Shown here piece after piece: positions 33,706-43,748 of a stretch of DNA of 64,000 nucleotides. The notes under the pieces were generated by a model. The model was given only the letters and a program-made list of their open reading frames with translations. It was not told the DNA's origin and ran no database searches. Both the position numbers and the translations under genes were made by a program. The stretch is from Durusdinium trenchii (taxonomy: Eukaryota > Sar > Dinophyceae > Suessiales > Symbiodiniaceae), in NCBI GenBank assembly GCA_963970005.1, contig CAXAMN010008546.1, forward strand, positions 64,693 to 128,692, given 5' to 3'. Position 1 is the stretch's first letter. Every line of letters begins with the position of its first letter.

Positions 33706-33806
33706 CCCAGACACTCCATGTATGTCATATTTGCCTACATCTCCGATCAGTTGGAGTGGTGCCAGGGGGGGTCAATGATATAGCAGTCCCATTAGTCGTG
33801 TATGGG
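33706..33806. repeat. MITE-like element, family B, copy 3
   Basis: CCCAGACACTCCATGTATGT at the left matches copy 4 exactly over 19 bases; the right arm is AGCAGTCCCATTAGTCGTG. Confidence 0.75.
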
Positions 33807-34378
33807 AAAGGCTTATACCTCGCTGTTTGCGAACTCACTGGCACGACTGAAGTCCGCGAATGCACCGGCACCGGCGTTAGGTCCCGCACCCGTTGGTGCA
33901 GTGTTCTAAATGTTTCTCTGAGACACGATTTGGATGGACTCTAATCAACAAAACTGAGTTCCACCAAGCTGCGAGAATATCTCAGAATGTATCATTTGGG
34001 GGGCCCTAAATTCCTCCTGAGTAGGTGCTTGGGTTTGGTGTGGGGCGATATTTGAGACATGCTATATGATAGCGACATGGCCCTGCCATGTAGAACTTAG
34101 GACCTGGCCATTGAACCGACCATGGCGTCGCCAGCATGGAGTGTTGAAGTGCAAGTCCCTGTTTTAGGATTATGGAGGGGGACACCTCCACGCCAGTCAA
34201 GCTCGTAGACATTTGTCGAGATCGTAGAGTTTTAAACATGTGCACAAACTCTTTCATATTGTGTAACATAGGCCAAAGCATGGCCAAAGCCTCCCAAAAA
34301 ACAATGCTTGCCCCCCCCCGCGAAAAAATACCCATACCATACCGGTCGCTTCATGTGGCTTCTTCCGTCCGAATGCAG

Positions 34379-34489
34379 GAGTTGCTCTTGGATGAGAACG
34401 ACCTCAACGACGACGGCGAAGGGGGCTCCCGTCCCTATTTGCCGCTCGACTCCGCGAATTTGCTCCACCGATCAAGGCAGAAGTTGTGA
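34379..34489 (+). CDS. Candidate exon, acidic
   Basis: Begins in phase 0 after CGAATGCAG and codes ELLLDENDLNDDGEGGSRPY, then LPLDSANLLHRSRQKL before TGA. The - strand frame over it is open too but hydrophobic and less regular. Confidence 0.4.
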   Translation, partial: ELLLDENDLNDDGEGGSRPYLPLDSANLLHRSRQKL

Positions 34490-34628
34490 CAGCACTTTCT
34501 AACGGATCCTGTTCAACCTGAGACTCGTGGAATCACCTGAGACTCGTGGAAGGTGTGTTCCGGGTTCATCAGAACAGTATAATTAGCATTAATTAGCATG
34601 AATAAGCCACATGTTCCTTGCTTCATAG

Positions 34629-34850
34629 ATGTGTAGGATCTACGTTTGGACTCCAAGAAGTCCCGGACAGGACACTCCTCTGCTTAGGGGCGGGCTCTCC
34701 CGCCCCTCGTGCCCCGTCGTTCGCCGGGTCGTCCCGCCGCCAAGGTCGGTGTGTGGCCCGGATCCCAGCGCCGACCATTTGTTCTACGCCTACGCCAAGG
34801 ACTTCGAGGGCAACGACAGTTATCAGATTAGCCCCTTGGGAGCACACTGA
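34629..34850 (+). CDS. Candidate exon, function unknown
   Basis: The end part, PDPSADHLFYAYAKDFEGND then SYQISPLGAH, is clearly protein-like. An acceptor (AGATGTGTAG, about 34636) lies near its start. Confidence 0.4.
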   Translation: MCRIYVWTPRSPGQDTPLLRGGLSRPSCPVVRRVVPPPRSVCGPDPSADHLFYAYAKDFEGNDSYQISPLGAH

Positions 34851-35167
34851 GCACAGACTCCCTAGAAAGAAAACAGACCAAAACCGATTGGTTGCGGGGG
34901 TCCTATCAAGAATACATAACGATGTGGTGGGTTTGTTTCAGGGCAGCCACCCAGGCCCAGTGGTGAACGTGCAGTTTCTTTACTGTGAAGCATTCTGTAT
35001 GTTGAGGCTGTCGAGCACATGTATGTTTGAAGAGATACTGTATGTGTGTGTTCGTTTTGTTTTGTTTTGTTCTGCATTGCTTTGTTTGTTTAAGCCTTCA
35101 ATGATCTACCAAGATTGTATAAATAACCTAACACCACATTGACGGTCCCTCATTCCTGGACACCTCC

Positions 35168-35515
35168 ATGTTGCTCCAAATACTGTGGTTTTGGCGCCCA
35201 AAAAAGGGGCCGGGCTATGCCAGGTCCTCCAGTCAGTGGGCTTTTGATACCGACCCCTTTGCCGGTATCAATCCATCAACAGTAAAGAAAAACATCGGAA
35301 CCGGCGTTGTGGCAGCTGCCCTCGGTCCCGAGGCTTTCACCACATCGGCGGAAGTGGGACAGAGATGGATCTGGTCGAACTGGAAGAGACGGACGGCTCG
35401 ATCTTATGGGACGCTTGGGATGGCCCGGTGTGCACCGGTGGAGCATGTCGGTGTGCACCGGGATGGGGAGGGAAGTCAAAAAGGGGTTGGACTGCACTTC
35501 TATGTTTGGAGGTGA
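35168..35515 (+). CDS. Candidate exon, function unknown
   Basis: About 35210-35350 codes GYARSSSQWAFDTDPFAGIN, then PSTVKKNIGTGVVAAALGPE. A second frame from 35365 (MDLVELEETDGSILWDAWDG) takes over in coding character, suggesting a splice or frameshift near 35355. Confidence 0.35.
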   Translation: MLLQILWFWRPKKGPGYARSSSQWAFDTDPFAGINPSTVKKNIGTGVVAAALGPEAFTTSAEVGQRWIWSNWKRRTARSYGTLGMARCAPVEHVGVHRDGEGSQKGVGLHFYVWR

Positions 35516-35832
35516 TTCCAGCCAAGTCACTGTCAAAATGGACCCTTATGATTGCTTTGGACTGCAGGGTGTTCGGCCTTTTGGCCGCAAACCAGTGCCT
35601 CCGGAGGAGTTTTGTTTGGAGAGGAAAATCAACAGGATGACAGGTCTAAGCTTTCAAAAGGTGGCGCACCTCCAGCATCATGCAGCATGCAGCATGCAGG
35701 GAATTTCGAGAGTGACATCCAGTGTGTCGGCTGGAGTGGGTGTGGCATTTTCCGACAGAAGTGGAGAAGTGGGGCTCTCTTGTTCGTTCCAGTGGGGGCA
35801 TTTGGTCTTCCCTTGAAGGACCGTTCCAGTAG

Positions 35833-36168
35833 GTGCTAGGTGTTGGACCGGAAGCACCGCTAGCGTGTGTACCACCACATTGTGTACCACATTGGTACCA
35901 CGTACTTACTCTGCAGTGGAGTTCATCCAAGTCCACTGTACCTGCTGGGCGTCGCAGCAAACCTAGAGAGAAGAAGGATCTCAGATTTGTTCTGCGAGAA
36001 GCGTCCAAAGAAATTGGGCATTCAGATCGAGAGCAGGATGTTGCCCACCAGATGCTGACTGCTACGCCAGCTTCGCCCAAGGAAAGCTCCGGTCATGCAG
36101 CCATCTACTACGTTGGTCATGACCACGAGTACCGAGGCTACATTGTGCTTTGGCAATCAAGCGGGTGA
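35833..36168 (+). CDS. Candidate exon, function unknown
   Basis: After an acceptor (ACTCTGCAG, about 35915) the frame codes GRRSKPREKKDLRFVLREAS, then KEIGHSDREQDVAHQML and GHAAIYYVGHDHEYRGYIVL before TGA. Balanced, charged composition makes it one of the better exon candidates of this cluster. No family recognised. Confidence 0.4.
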   Translation: MLGVGPEAPLACVPPHCVPHWYHVLTLQWSSSKSTVPAGRRSKPREKKDLRFVLREASKEIGHSDREQDVAHQMLTATPASPKESSGHAAIYYVGHDHEYRGYIVLWQSSG

Positions 36169-36274
36169 ATGGCATCCACAACCTTCCCAGCAGAGATGTT
36201 GGATCTTTCATTTGTGGTTTGCTTTCAGATGTCAATCGTGTCAAAATGTCACCATTTGATTGAAGATTGTATGT

Positions 36275-36374
36275 CCCCAGACACTCCATGTATGCCATAT
36301 ATGGCTACATTGACCCCCCTGGCACCACCCCAATTGATTGGCATATATATGGCAGTCCCATGGAGTGTCTGGGG
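36275..36374. repeat. MITE-like element, family B, copy 4
   Basis: Perfect 16-bp terminal inverted repeat CCCCAGACACTCCATG / CATGGAGTGTCTGGGG, 100 bp in all, with CATTGACCCCCCTGGCACCA in the middle. This is the best preserved copy of the family. Confidence 0.85.
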
Positions 36375-36528
36375 TCAATGTCAATGCCTGACTCGATGAC
36401 TCTCGAGGGATAAGGGGAATAAGCTTCATCAGCCTTCATGTGACCCAGTGAAACTTCTTCAACTTGTTAGGGGATACAGACCCTTGGAGACCAGTCACAT
36501 CTGTTCCGCTTGAGCGCCCCACGGGCGG

Positions 36529-36726
36529 ATGAAGGCTCGCTGGATCCCTGGTTCAACCAGCTCAGACCCAGAAGGGAAGGGCTTCTCATCCTTAGCCGAG
36601 GTGCGGCGGCACGTCTTGGGGACGCCCCAGGCGTCGGATGTGGTGGTCTTGGAGGAGAGTGACGAGCGAGACGACATGCGAGACGACACGGGGATGGTTT
36701 CAGAAAGAAACAGCTGCAACAGCTAG
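36529..36726 (+). CDS. Candidate exon with weak methyl-CpG-binding-domain resemblance
   Basis: Codes STSSDPEGKGFSSLAEVRRH, then VLEESDERDDMRDDTG and a stop. The first part resembles the MBD turn (Pro-x-Gly-Lys-x-Phe-x-Ser-x-x-Glu-Val-x-x-Tyr/His-Leu), but only that half is visible, so the domain is a suggestion. Coding character itself is good. Confidence 0.35.
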   Translation: MKARWIPGSTSSDPEGKGFSSLAEVRRHVLGTPQASDVVVLEESDERDDMRDDTGMVSERNSCNS

Positions 36727-37344
36727 CCTGGAAGCAGGAAAACCCCATGGAAAACCATGGCATTGACATGCATTTACGGTGTTGTGGTGGTTCGATGTGG
36801 TGTAGGAGTTTCTTCCAACATTATCGGTAGCACAGAAATTTGGTTCTTGTGCTATGCCCGAAACTGATGTAGCCATGTAGCCTGGTTGCCAACCCCTTCA
36901 CCAGTTGTTCTTCAAACTTTGCCAGCGTCCCTCTGGTTCTAGAATTCTTATCTCTACCAAAAGCATTGATATTGATGTTAGTTGACTATTCGTGTTCTTA
37001 TATGGTACAAGGAAACATGTCCCATGAGTGTTTTTTTGGAAGGGAGGGCCATGGCTTCAAACCCGAAGTGCTATAGTGTATATGGCGCCAAGTCGGGGCG
37101 GCAAGTCCGGGGCTCCACGAGGCGTCCGTGCGCCGGAACAACGGGTGCTCTTTGGTTCGAGGCGAACGGGACCTCCTGTAGGCGCCAGGAGTCAGGTCCA
37201 GTCGTACCGAACCTGAGGTATGGTGGCTATGGTGGCTGTGGATCGATTCCGTGGTGTTTGGCCGGCACCTATATGTTTGTCCTTCCGATGTTTGGCTTTT
37301 CTGTGTCCTTCAGCCGTTCTTCGCCCGCCGAGCTCGAGCCGGTC

Positions 37345-37478
37345 TACGTCGGTGGCAGGAGACGGACAAGCGCTTCTCCGTGAACATCTCCAAGACCAGC
37401 GACGAGCGGTTTCTGGTCATTCAGCCGCTGGGGCAAACCATGGCGTATGGCGTAAGCTGCGCAAGGGGGGCAAGGTAG
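37345..37478 (+). CDS. Candidate exon, function unknown
   Basis: Codes WQETDKRFSVNISKTSDERF, then LVIQPLGQTMAYGV, strongly protein-like, before a donor candidate (GGCGTAAGC, about 37450). Confidence 0.35.
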
Positions 37479-38866
37479 GGTAAGCTGCAAAAGACGGCTT
37501 AAACATCTAGATGTAAGATGATGTAAGAAGCAACTTGGAAGGGAACCCAGTGTGTGTATTGTTGCTTTGTTTTACGAAGAAGGCAAGAATTCTTTTGGGA
37601 AATCATGCATGCATATAATGCATACAATACTACATTATATCTACATTAGCTATAGTATATGGGTCGAGTGCATGTTTTCCCGCCGTCTCAAGACGTTGAG
37701 TGCAATGTGTGTCTTTTGACCACCTCCTTGTCCTCGATGTGTCGCTGTGGCGAGGTCGGCCTCCTCCGAGACGGCGGAGAGTTACATGTTGGACCTCCAA
37801 AGCGGTGATCAAGCAAGGCGGGCGGGGGGGCAGGTGTTTGGAGTGGAGCGCGACGTGCCTGGAGGTAGGGAGAGAGGTCGCAGCCGGAATCCGAAGAAAA
37901 ACAGGTGATTTGGAGACCTGGGAAAAGGAAATGAGACCTGCAGTCCTTGAAATATTTGATGGAAGTATAGAGCCTCACCACCGACCACCTTTTTTTGGGG
38001 GATTCAGAACTCCGGGCCAGGTTTCTGCTTGGTATCACTGATCGGCGAGACCTGCATGAGGTGATGTGGACCGTTGATGAAGAACAACCCCCTCTACTCA
38101 CAATCTTCTTCTTCAGGAAAGGAAGGCGTTTTTTTTATGTGCCAACTTGTCAACAAATCCCATAGGGCTTGGCCTGATGACCTTACTATTCCTATATAGG
38201 TCTTCGAGTCGGGGGGGTGATAGGTCACCATCCCCCTATCAAATCAGACTTGCTTCACAGTGAGCCGCCCACCTTCGCGGATATTCTGCCGGTTCGGCCG
38301 TCTCAACACGTCTCAACACAGGTTGCTCTCCGTGTGCCCTCGTGACTTCGGCATTCACTACGAGATCGATCATTGCAACGGCCGCTTCGGTCGAAGACGG
38401 CGGTCCGAAGACGGCGGTTCCGCGTGGCTCCGGCGGTGTGTGGTTGGTGTGTCTTTTTGCGGCGAATTGGGGGGGGTTGCTAGGCTTTCCAGGGGAGGGA
38501 GTTAGGGAATCCGTGTGCGGTTGTTGTTCTGTCCGGCCCAAGAAAGGTCAAGAAAGACCCATCAATGCTTGATCTATAGACTAAAATGTCGTCATCACAT
38601 ATTTAGGACCCTCAACTGACACCTCTAAGTAGCACTAAGACTAAGCGATGAGCTCACATTTGTACCGTACGTAAATGGGATAGTTTTGCCTGGATGATCA
38701 GGGAGTTCCTATTGAAGCATAGAAGCATAGCGAGCTCACCCGGATGGAAGCATTGGGGATTGCCTGAGGATTTCTGTACATTATGACCGACAAGGACGGT
38801 ACTAAGAATCATGGCTGCAAGGACGGTCGCACTTCTCGAGTCAGCCAATGAAGAATATCACGCATA

Positions 38867-38985
38867 CTGGGTGGTGGTGTCAGATACGATGAAAACTTCA
38901 ACCTTTGCTAGGGATATTGAACCCGCATGACTCATAGACTCATAGATGTTGAAAACCTGTTTTCGTTGAAACCACCAAGCAGCAT
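38867..38985. repeat. MITE-like element, family F, copy 1
   Basis: ACTGGGTGGTGGTGTCA at the left and TTGAAACCACCAAGCAG at the right, diverged arms. A second copy lies at 43654-43748. Confidence 0.6.
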
Positions 38986-39682
38986 AGGGCCCGCAAGGCA
39001 CGGCCTGGGGGTACGCTTTGGGAAGCGTTGGCTGGAAAACCAGGCCGAGGGCCGCGACGGCCCTAATAGGTGGACGTACTGTACATGTAAAGGTGGTTGG
39101 AAGAGTTGATCGATCGGTCACATGGATGCTTATAACTTATAACCTTAGACAAAGTACTAAAGACTAAAGTTGACAATATTGTTCATGGAAGAAGTATCCC
39201 TCTCCATGGAGCAGTTGGATCACCACTCAAGGAACCCCCCTTAGACTGAAGGTTTTGTTTAGGGCTGTTGAAGCTCTTAGACAACACCAGCCGCAGTCGC
39301 ACGAAACTCCCTCAGGAATTCGAAGCTGTGCCGGACACCACTGCCACTCGGAGTGCAAGATGGGGGGTGCAGATCTCTACAACCACGTCTATTGCAGACC
39401 GATGGTGTCACAGAACTGATCACTTCAAAGATGCTAAGCCGGTCTCATCCCGTTTGGGACTCGCTTGGAAAGGCGATATGGTGAGGATTGACTCCTCAGG
39501 GGCTCCCCCCAAGTGAATGCCGAAAGCTTGGAGGAAACTGAGTCGAGTGTGGAGACTCATCGGGTTTCCAAACCATCACTCCATTGGGAATCAAAACAAT
39601 ACGGGGTGCAGATTGGCCATGTCGCCATGTCAATCTCTTGGGGTCTTGAGGTAGGCTGCGAAAGGTAAGCTGCTACACTCTA

Positions 39683-39785
39683 ACTCTGACGAACACATGG
39701 AAGTGCATGGCATAGGCCCCTGGGAAGACCCTTTGGCTGCAGGAAGAGCGGATGAACTCCACTTCCATGTGATGTGTTCGTCGGA
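39683..39785. repeat. MITE-like element, family A, copy 3
   Basis: CTCTGACGAACACATGGAAG at the left pairs with CTTCCATGTG and GTGTTCGTCGGAG at the right. 103 bp; the best preserved copy of family A. Confidence 0.85.
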
Positions 39786-40704
39786 GAGTAAGGGAAGTTG
39801 TGCCAGTGCCTTTTCAATCCATACTGTAGATGTTCCTCTCATTGGTTGCGACTACTGAGGACAAACCTAACCAGCTTTACTGGAGAAAAAAAAGCAGAAA
39901 CAGCACCCAGCGATGCCTGCACTGTTTGAGAAGACAATAGATGACCTTCCAATGAGCCTCGCACCGAGTCTTATTGGCAGGAACTGTTGAAGCCTACAAA
40001 TCCGGCCTGAACGATTGGACTCCTCAACAGCTATTGTTGACTAATGGCTTTTCCTGAAGACAGATCCACATCATTTTGTAGTCTTGAGAAGGTCAGGGTC
40101 ACACTGCGGCGCCGTTTTGCTGATGCATTGACTCGGCGGACGGTCCATCATGTTCGCATTTACGTAGCTTTGTCCAACTCTTCTTCACTCACATTCACTC
40201 AGATGGCTCGTCATGCAGACAGATGGCTCGTCTGAGGTCTTCAATCCCGAGCCAAAGTCAGCACTGGGAAGATGTGTGGGTCCCTGAGCCACATGTGCTT
40301 CGGTCCGCACTGGACTGTCGCAGTCGTCGCAGTCGTTGGTCGCGTGGTGGGGTCCTGAGTTGGGGTGAACGAACGCGATCGATCACCTTTTGCTCCGGAG
40401 GCTTGGACCCAAGCCATGGGGATGATGAGTGATGGCTGAGGTGGTGGTTGCTGGCCATCCCCAACAGAAGAGGAGCAAACGAGTAGATATCTATTATTTG
40501 CATGGGTCCATTCTAGTCACTAGTCACTCTCCCAGTCTTTATGGAAGGGTCCGATTCCTAGCAATCGCATGGTTGACATCCCCCCTCCTCGAAAATGGAG
40601 GATCGAGGGGGGGGGTACCTTTAGGAATTCCATTTTAATATTCCATTTACACAGCCAACATGTTTCCAGTTTTATCTCCGCGTGGCCCCGAGAAATTTTG
40701 ACAA

Positions 40705-40973
40705 GCGACGCGGTTGAATGGGAAAGAGGCTCCAGCAAGCTCACTGAATACAAGTCTGAGCATGGAGATGCCAGGGTGCCCACCAGATTCAAGACTTTTG
40801 ATGGCTTTCCGCTTGGGCAGTAGATTAAGACGCCAAGAAAAAAAGAGTGCCAAGATCGTGTGAACCGCCTGAATTCACTTGACCATGCTGGCATGATTGA
40901 ATATGATGGTCTTGCTTTGAATGTGGCCAAAAATCAAAAAACAAGGAGCATCGCTTACGCCCCGCGGGCGTAA
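40705..40973 (+). pseudogene. Helicase-associated domain fragment with a nonsense codon
   Basis: The frame reads VEWERGSSKLTEYKSEHGDA, then RVPTRFKTFDGFPLGQ, matching the helicase-associated domain pattern W-x-x-x-x-x-x-L-x-x-Y-x-x-x-x-G-x-x-x-V-P ... D-G-x-x-L-G-x-W. The next codon, expected to be the conserved Trp (TGG), is TAG at 40821-40823. After it the same frame goes on with RKK and QDRVNRLNSL, which fits the end of the domain, to TAA at 40971. A TGG to TAG change is the simplest reading. An unannotated splice or stop readthrough are alternatives. No helicase core is present. Confidence 0.6.
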
Positions 40974-41059
40974 GCAACGCGACCTTTTGGACGGCACCGC
41001 GGTCCCTCTGCTCGGAGCTCCCTGAGGGTCCGCATCGCTTACGCCCCGCGGGCGTAAGC
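40953..41059. repeat. Pair of GC-rich near-palindromes
   Basis: The 23-nt sequence GCTTACGCCCCGCGGGCGTA (first 20 shown) lies at 40953-40975 and again, identical, at 41037-41059. Each reads almost the same on both strands (arms GCTTACGCC and GGCGTAAGC), and each is followed by AACGCG. Confidence 0.8.
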
Positions 41060-41437
41060 AACGCGTCCATGCAGTGTATTAGGCAACGCGTCCACGCAAT
41101 GTAAATCAAATCAAGGTCTGTTTCTTTGATTTAAAGCTCGATGTAACCAGATGCTCGCTTGTTTTGCACTTCGAAATACCAGATACCTGGACCCCTATCC
41201 AATGTTACGAAAGCCAGCCTTCGTAGAAGGCGCTAGCGGAGTTGTGTCTGGCGAACGAAGTGAGTAGTTAGGGGGTCTGGGGGGGTGGCCCGAGAAAGGT
41301 ATACGTCAACTCGGCACATGCTGGGGGAGGAGGGTGCTTCGAGGGAAGGTTTTTTTGAGGTTGTGTTGGAGGTGATTTTTGAGGGGTGGTGATGCAAGAA
41401 ATGCCAAATGCATCATTTGCATCATCTGAATGGAAAG

Positions 41438-42190
41438 GTGTAGTTGGCACCTTGCAAGGTATAGAGACCTAGGGTAGCCATAGTGCAGCTACCAGGTAAA
41501 GTACTTCAAGTTCCCTTTCCGTCAACCGCTTGAGAACCTCTACACACGCACAGCAATCCACAGCTTTGAAGTCTCATTCGTGCTTTGAACTTGTATAGGT
41601 GTGTAAGAGGTATAGCAACATAGTATTTATACGGACCTAGGGTAGCTACAAGTAGCTACAGTTCTGTTCCCGGGTATGGCGCGCATGAGGCTTCAAAGCT
41701 GTGGTTTTCAAGCTAAATTCAAGGTGGCCTGAGACCAGGGTTTGCTGCCCTAAAACACTCTGTTCAGGCCACCTTGAAAATAAAGNNNNNNNNNNTTTGC
41801 TGCCCTAAAACACTCTGTTCAGGCCACCTTGAAAATAAAGGTCTTGTAGCTACAATTCTGTTCCCAGGTATGGCGCGCATGAGGCTTCAAAGCTGTGGTT
41901 TTCAAGCTAAATTCAAGGTGGCCTGAGACCAGGGTTTGTTGCCCTAAAACACTCTGTGGAGGCCACCTTGAAAATAAAGGTGTAGTTGGCACCTTGCCAG
42001 GTATAGAGACCCAGGGTAGCTATGTAGCTGTGGTTTTCAAGCTAAATTCAAGGTGGCCTGAGACCACGGTTTGCTGCCCTGAAACACTCTGTTCAGGCCA
42101 CCTTGAAAATAAAGGTGTAGTTGGCACCTTGCTTGCAGCTACCAGGTATAGTACTTCAAGTTCCCTTTCCGTCAACCGCTCGATAGCCCT
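41438..42190. repeat. Tandem repeat of about 136 bp with internal inverted repeat
   Basis: Units contain AGCTAAATTCAAGGTGGCCT and, inverted, AGGCCACCTTGAA, separated by GGTTTGCTGCCCTAAAACAC. Copies lie at about 41700, 41900 and 42035, and flank words (GTGTAGTTGGCACCTTGC, TACTTCAAGTTCCCTTTCC) recur at 41438-41525 and 42115-42178. An N gap with duplicated edges interrupts it. Confidence 0.85.
41786..41795. other. Assembly gap, 10 N
   Basis: The 45 nt before the gap (41741-41785) are repeated exactly after it (41796-41840), as at the two other gaps. Confidence 0.85.
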
Positions 42191-43037
42191 AAAACATCGG
42201 ATTCCATCCAAACCCCCCCCCTGTGCAGAGGAAATTTCCGGGCAAAATCACACCGAATCCCTCAATTGCCAGGAAGCGCAGGTTTTTGTTTTGACATGGT
42301 TACCTCTGTGTGGGCAGAACAAGACATGAAGCAGATTTGACACGCGGCCGCAAGCAGCTGCGCGAGCTCATTTGCTTGCTTCGACGCGCAGTTGTCGAGA
42401 AAGGGAAGCGCTGGCTTTCGTTTTGCAGCTTCTCAGGTTTTTTTGTTCTCGACCAGAAACAGGACGCAGCCCAAAAGAGACCAAAAAGATGACGCCAAAA
42501 GATCAAAAACACAACCCAAATGATGCAAAATATGATGCAGAAAGTGCAAAACAGGTTGAGTAAGTGCAGGCTGGTGCTATGGACGACACTGAATATCACT
42601 GGATCTAGACCGTTGCTAATGCATCATCAGGGTCAAAAATGGATAATCCATTTTCTGTTGGGGGTCCGACCCCCCCCACCCCCTGGGGTAGCAGGGATTG
42701 GTTGACCTAGCTTCTCCAAATCATGTGACCATGGCTTTCAGAGGGCTCGTGGCTTATTCAGATCCCGTGGCACACTGCACACGCGTTTGGAAGCACGTTC
42801 ACGTTCGAACACTTGCCCTCAGAGACCTGGAGGTATGATGAGAAAAAAGAAATCCAAGCGTGTGTCCACTTGGCATTTGGGCACTTGATAAGAGAGATGA
42901 CTACCTGGACCTTCTTTCGGGGTGTCCTGTCTGGAGGTCCCTTAGTGGTGGGCTGGGGCTTCCATTGGTGACCCCCATTGGTGACCCCTTTGAAGGTGCT
43001 GGACTATTCATTATATGAAGTCTCGTCCTAGACTCAG
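42191..43037. other. No well-supported gene
   Basis: A basic frame at 42310-42492 (TRGRKQLRELICLLRRAVVE) is mildly coding-like. Opposing frames overlap. Confidence 0.25.
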
Positions 43038-43277
43038 GTGCACTTGGATTCTTTCCAATGCTTTGAGAAGTTCATTGCCCTCACTGGGCGCCAAAACGGT
43101 GCCAGTTGCATCCCGGCGCCATCACGGACGGGCGCCATTACAGGGCATCGTCGAGTGAGGGTCGGCAGGTCTGAGCGTGTTCGTGTTCATGTGTCGTCTA
43201 CGGTTGCTGGTGCTGTAGCTGATCAGGGTTGCTCCCAGCTGTTGATGGTAAACAAGTCAAGAGATGTCAATATATAG
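43038..43277 (+). CDS. Candidate ORF, function unknown
   Basis: Seventy-nine codons (FQCFEKFIALTGRQNGASCI, then GAVADQGCSQLLMVNKSRDV). Plausible composition, no other support. Confidence 0.25.
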   Translation: MHLDSFQCFEKFIALTGRQNGASCIPAPSRTGAITGHRRVRVGRSERVRVHVSSTVAGAVADQGCSQLLMVNKSRDVNI

Positions 43278-43653
43278 AGCTTCCACAACATGTTTTCATG
43301 CGATGCGTCACCCTCCAGACTCTCTTGGATCACTCCACCATCACTCCATGCTGACTACTAGCACCTAGACTACGCGCCTGACTGAGGTATTTATGTGATG
43401 CTTCTACCGGAGGGTGGGGGGCAAAGGCCCCGTCCATCCGGTGATTTTCCCCGACGCTCGGCTTGGCGGACTTCGTGCGCGTGGAAACGCGCCTTCCACG
43501 CGGCGGTCCGGGAGTGACTCCGATGGTGGAGGTCGATCTGATCTGATTTTACAGGTGGCTGAATGACCTAACGGACTGCATGTTTCTTGGTGGAATATTG
43601 CAAGATTTACGCTTCCCAAGACCATCCATGGACCATCCATGAGACTGGAATAA

Positions 43654-43748
43654 CTACTGGGTGGTGGTTTCACATATTCTTAGTTCAGCCTTTTCTTCTG
43701 ATTGAACCCACTGACACACTTTTTTTCGTTGAAACCACCAACCAGACT
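43654..43748. repeat. MITE-like element, family F, copy 2
   Basis: ACTGGGTGGTGGTTTCA and its near inverse TTGAAACCACCAACCAGACT bracket a short pyrimidine-rich centre. Confidence 0.7.

Larger units (their letters stand above)
37479..40568. other. Mostly non-coding; weak exon candidate near 38330
   Basis: A patch at about 38330-38390 (CPRDFGIHYEIDHCNGRFG) is protein-like. Otherwise only repeats are supported here. Confidence 0.3.
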
